Shown here piece by piece: positions 61,837 to 64,000 of a stretch of DNA of 64,000 bases. Every line of letters starts with the position of its first letter. Positions within the stretch are counted from its first letter, which is position 1. A program made the translations under genes and the position numbers. Origin of the DNA: Dactylellina haptotyla (Eukaryota; Ascomycota; Orbiliomycetes; Orbiliales; Orbiliaceae); the NCBI GenBank assembly GCA_031310005.1, contig CM062384.1, positions 2,604,001-2,668,000 of the forward strand, read 5' to 3'. The notes below the pieces were generated by a model that was not told where the DNA came from, made no database searches, and worked only from the letters and a program-made list of their open reading frames with translations.

Positions 61837-63487
61837 ATGCATATCAAATCGACAATAGCGGCGGCGTCGCTTGCTGGATTTGCTGCTGCGCAGCAATCTG
61901 TTTGGGGACAGGTAAGATCTCGAGCCATACCGACTATAGTAGATTTAGAATTGAAATCTACGATAGTTTGGGACTCTAGCGTAGCCTTACTAAAACTCTG
62001 GGATGCAACAGTGCGGTGGTATTGGGTACACAGGCCCAACGTCTTGCGCTTCTGGTTCATACTGTAGCGTGTGAGTACCTTTTTTAAATTTTTTTGTTAT
62101 ACCAGATTTGAATCGGAACGTTTACTGAGAGTCTTAAACAAGTTTGAACCCCTATTATTCCCAATGCCTTCCTGGTGCAGGGTCCACTACAATGACCACT
62201 ACAACAAGGTCTACTACGACATCGAGTAGGACAACGACCACCAGCTCGCGCACCACGACTACTTCTTCTAGGACGACTACCACCTCAAGCAGAACTACGA
62301 CTACCGCTACCACCACAACAGCTACTTCGATAAGCTGCTCCTCAAATACACCCGCTTCCGGTGCTGGAAGTGTCAAATATGCTGGTATCAACATCGCAGG
62401 TTACGATTTTGGTTGCACCACCGATGTATGTCAAATCATTCAATCAGAATGTTACCAGAATATTAATCAGTTTATCACAGGGTACTTGCAACGGCAAAAT
62501 TACCCCACCGCCAAGCTCTCAATTCCAGCACTTTAAGAACGACGGTTTCAATCTTTTCCGCGTCCCAATTGGCTGGCAGAGCTTGACACCATCCCTTGGT
62601 GGGTCGCTGAATTCGGGACTCATTGGTCAATATGACTCTACATTGCAGTCTTGCTTGCAAACAGGTGCTTATTGCATTATCGATATTCACAACTAGTAAG
62701 TCTTGGTCTGGTGTGAGGACACCTGTTCTTTAGAGTAACTTTTGACTCACAATTCGATTAAGTGCTCGATGGAATGGCGGTATCGTTGGCCAAGGCGGCC
62801 CCTCTGATGACCAGCTCGTCTCGCTGTGGACTCAGCTTGCTCAGAAATATGCCAGCCAGTCAAGGGTCTGGTTCGGAATTATGAATGAGCCACATGATGT
62901 TAACATCCAGACCTGGGGCCAAACCGTGCAAAAGGTCGTTACAGCGATCCGTAATGCGGGCGCTACCAGCCAGAATATCCTGCTTCCCGGAAACAACTAT
63001 GTAAGCACTGAAACTACTGGCCACCTTGCTCAATACTAATACGCGAAATCTGCTATAGGCTTCGGCTGGTGCGTTTATCTCTTCGGGCTCCGCGGACGCC
63101 TTGATCCAAGTCAAGAATCCCGATGGCTCTACGAATGGCCTTATCTTTGATGTTCACAAATACCTTGACTCTGATAACTCGGGTACCCATGTTGAGTGTG
63201 TGACCGACAATGTTGATTCTGCATTCCGACCTCTCTCGTACTGGCTCCGATGCAAGGGTCGTCAGGCAGTTCTATCTGAGACTGGTGGTGGTAATGTGCA
63301 AAGCTGCGTCACGTATATGAACCAACAGCTGGCATTCTTGAATCAAAATAGTGATGTCTACCTAGGATACGTTGGATGGGGAGCCGGCAGCTTTGGGGCT
63401 TCGTATGAGCTCACAGAGACCCCTAACGCTGATGGAAGCGACACTTTGTTGGTGAAGCAGGCTTTGATTCCCAATTTCCACCCCTAA
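61837..63487 (+). CDS. secreted endo-beta-1,4-glucanase: CBM1 + GH5 (subfamily 5 type), 6 exons
   Basis: Exons are 61,837-61,911, 62,012-62,070, 62,143-62,425, 62,481-62,695, 62,763-63,000 and 63,059-63,487 (1,299 nt, 432 residues, closes in frame). Order: signal peptide (residues 1-19, MHIKSTIAAASLAGFAAAQ); fungal CBM1 cellulose-binding module at 20-57 (QSVWGQCGGIGYTGPTSC, four Cys and the aromatic face); Ser/Thr linker with repeated SSRTTTT units at about 60-108; then the GH5 barrel from KYAGINIAGYDFGC. The general acid/base Glu is in IMNEPHD and the nucleophile Glu in LSETGGG; family landmarks HNYARWNG and FDVHKYLD are present. The layout matches Trichoderma Cel5A (EGII). It cleaves internal bonds in cellulose outside the cell. 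No truncation. The gene stands alone with its own TATA box. Confidence 0.95.
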
Positions 63488-63682
63488 ATAACTGTCACCT
63501 CCTGATGGAGTTGCCACTGTAAATATTACTCATAAATTACTTCGAGTAAATAAATGTACATAAATACAATTTTAGACTTAAAGTTCCGATTTGCTCTGGA
63601 AATTTATCAATACTAATGATTTGATTGATGATTTGCTTAATAAAATAAATTATGAGATCACTCCAAGAAAGACTACCTGAGG

Positions 63683-64000
63683 CTAAACTATTTGATCATG
63701 GCTAATCAAAAGAGGCGTATCTTCATTTGAATCGGCAACACTGCCCCCGACTCGCCCAGTCGCTTCTTGGTCGCCTGTAGGAGGATCATCTTCCCGCTTC
63801 TGTCCAATTTTGAACAGCTTGCATATCTCCTCTCGTCGACACCTGATGAAGTATAGGAATAACCATATTATGGCCCACCTTGGATATATTAAGTCAGCAA
63901 ACCTCTCTTAATAAGCTTGTTTTGATTAACTCACCCTCCGAACACTGTAAACAGTGTGCCTAATAGCACTATGGCAACCCAGAAAGCTATCTCCAGAGCC
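63683..64000 (-). CDS. membrane protein, C-terminal end (cut by window edge)
   Basis: Minus-strand exons 63,935-64,000 (continuing beyond the edge) and 63,683-63,878 flank a 56-bp intron (GTGAGT donor, CCAAG acceptor) and stay in frame to TAG at 63,683. The visible 87 or so residues comprise two hydrophobic stretches split by FGG (AFWVAIVLLGTLFTVFGG and WAIIWLFLYFI), a basic RCRREEICKLFK stop-transfer segment, and a hydrophilic acidic tail with DPPTGDQEATG and a final DQIV. This fits a multi-pass membrane protein with a cytosolic tail. The family cannot be identified from this part. Confidence 0.65.

Overview
The window is a piece of a filamentous ascomycete (Pezizomycotina) chromosome. The evidence is short GT-AG introns of about 55-100 bp with ACTAAC/CTAAT branch sites, fungus-typical genes (D-arabinono-1,4-lactone oxidase, RNF10/Mag2-type RING protein, gamma-glutamyl phosphate reductase, a CBM1-GH5 endoglucanase with a Ser/Thr linker), and a 39.8-kb AT-rich block with the signature of repeat-induced point mutation (RIP: C:G to T:A transitions leaving TA-rich sequence full of stops). 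The species cannot be named from the sequence.

Layout. Positions 1-464 hold the 5' part of an ALO1-type gene on the minus strand. Positions 803-40,647 are one outer Ty3/gypsy-like element (called O here) with 109-bp LTRs and a 5-bp target duplication AACGC. It has been inflated by nested insertions: element A (1,755-10,673, minus, TSD ATTAG), element D (11,624-18,302, minus, Ty1/copia, TSD ATATT) and element C (21,473-39,117, minus, TSD TTAAT). C itself contains element B (23,857-32,857, plus, TSD CTATA). A and B are inverted copies of one chromovirus family with 572-bp LTRs. O, A, B and C are heavily RIPed. D is not, and its two 167-bp LTRs are identical, so D arrived last. D carries, antisense to its pol, a spliced gene for a protein with a Zn(II)2Cys6-spaced cysteine cluster. 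This is the most unusual item in the window.

Positions 40,653-64,000 are ordinary gene space with GC-balanced sequence: a SnoaL/NTF2-like protein (+), an 878-residue ankyrin-type protein (+), an RNF10/Mag2 E3 ligase (+), gamma-glutamyl phosphate reductase of proline synthesis (+), a 148-residue unknown (-), a 1,259-residue low-complexity protein with a fungal C2H2-like finger (+), a small secreted Thr/Val-rich protein (-), a secreted CBM1-GH5 endoglucanase (+), and the C-terminal end of a membrane protein (-) cut by the right edge. The genes are individually transcribed and do not form a functional cluster. Exon boundaries were set by eye from splice signals, reading-frame continuity and family conservation; every complete spliced gene model in the gene space closes in frame.
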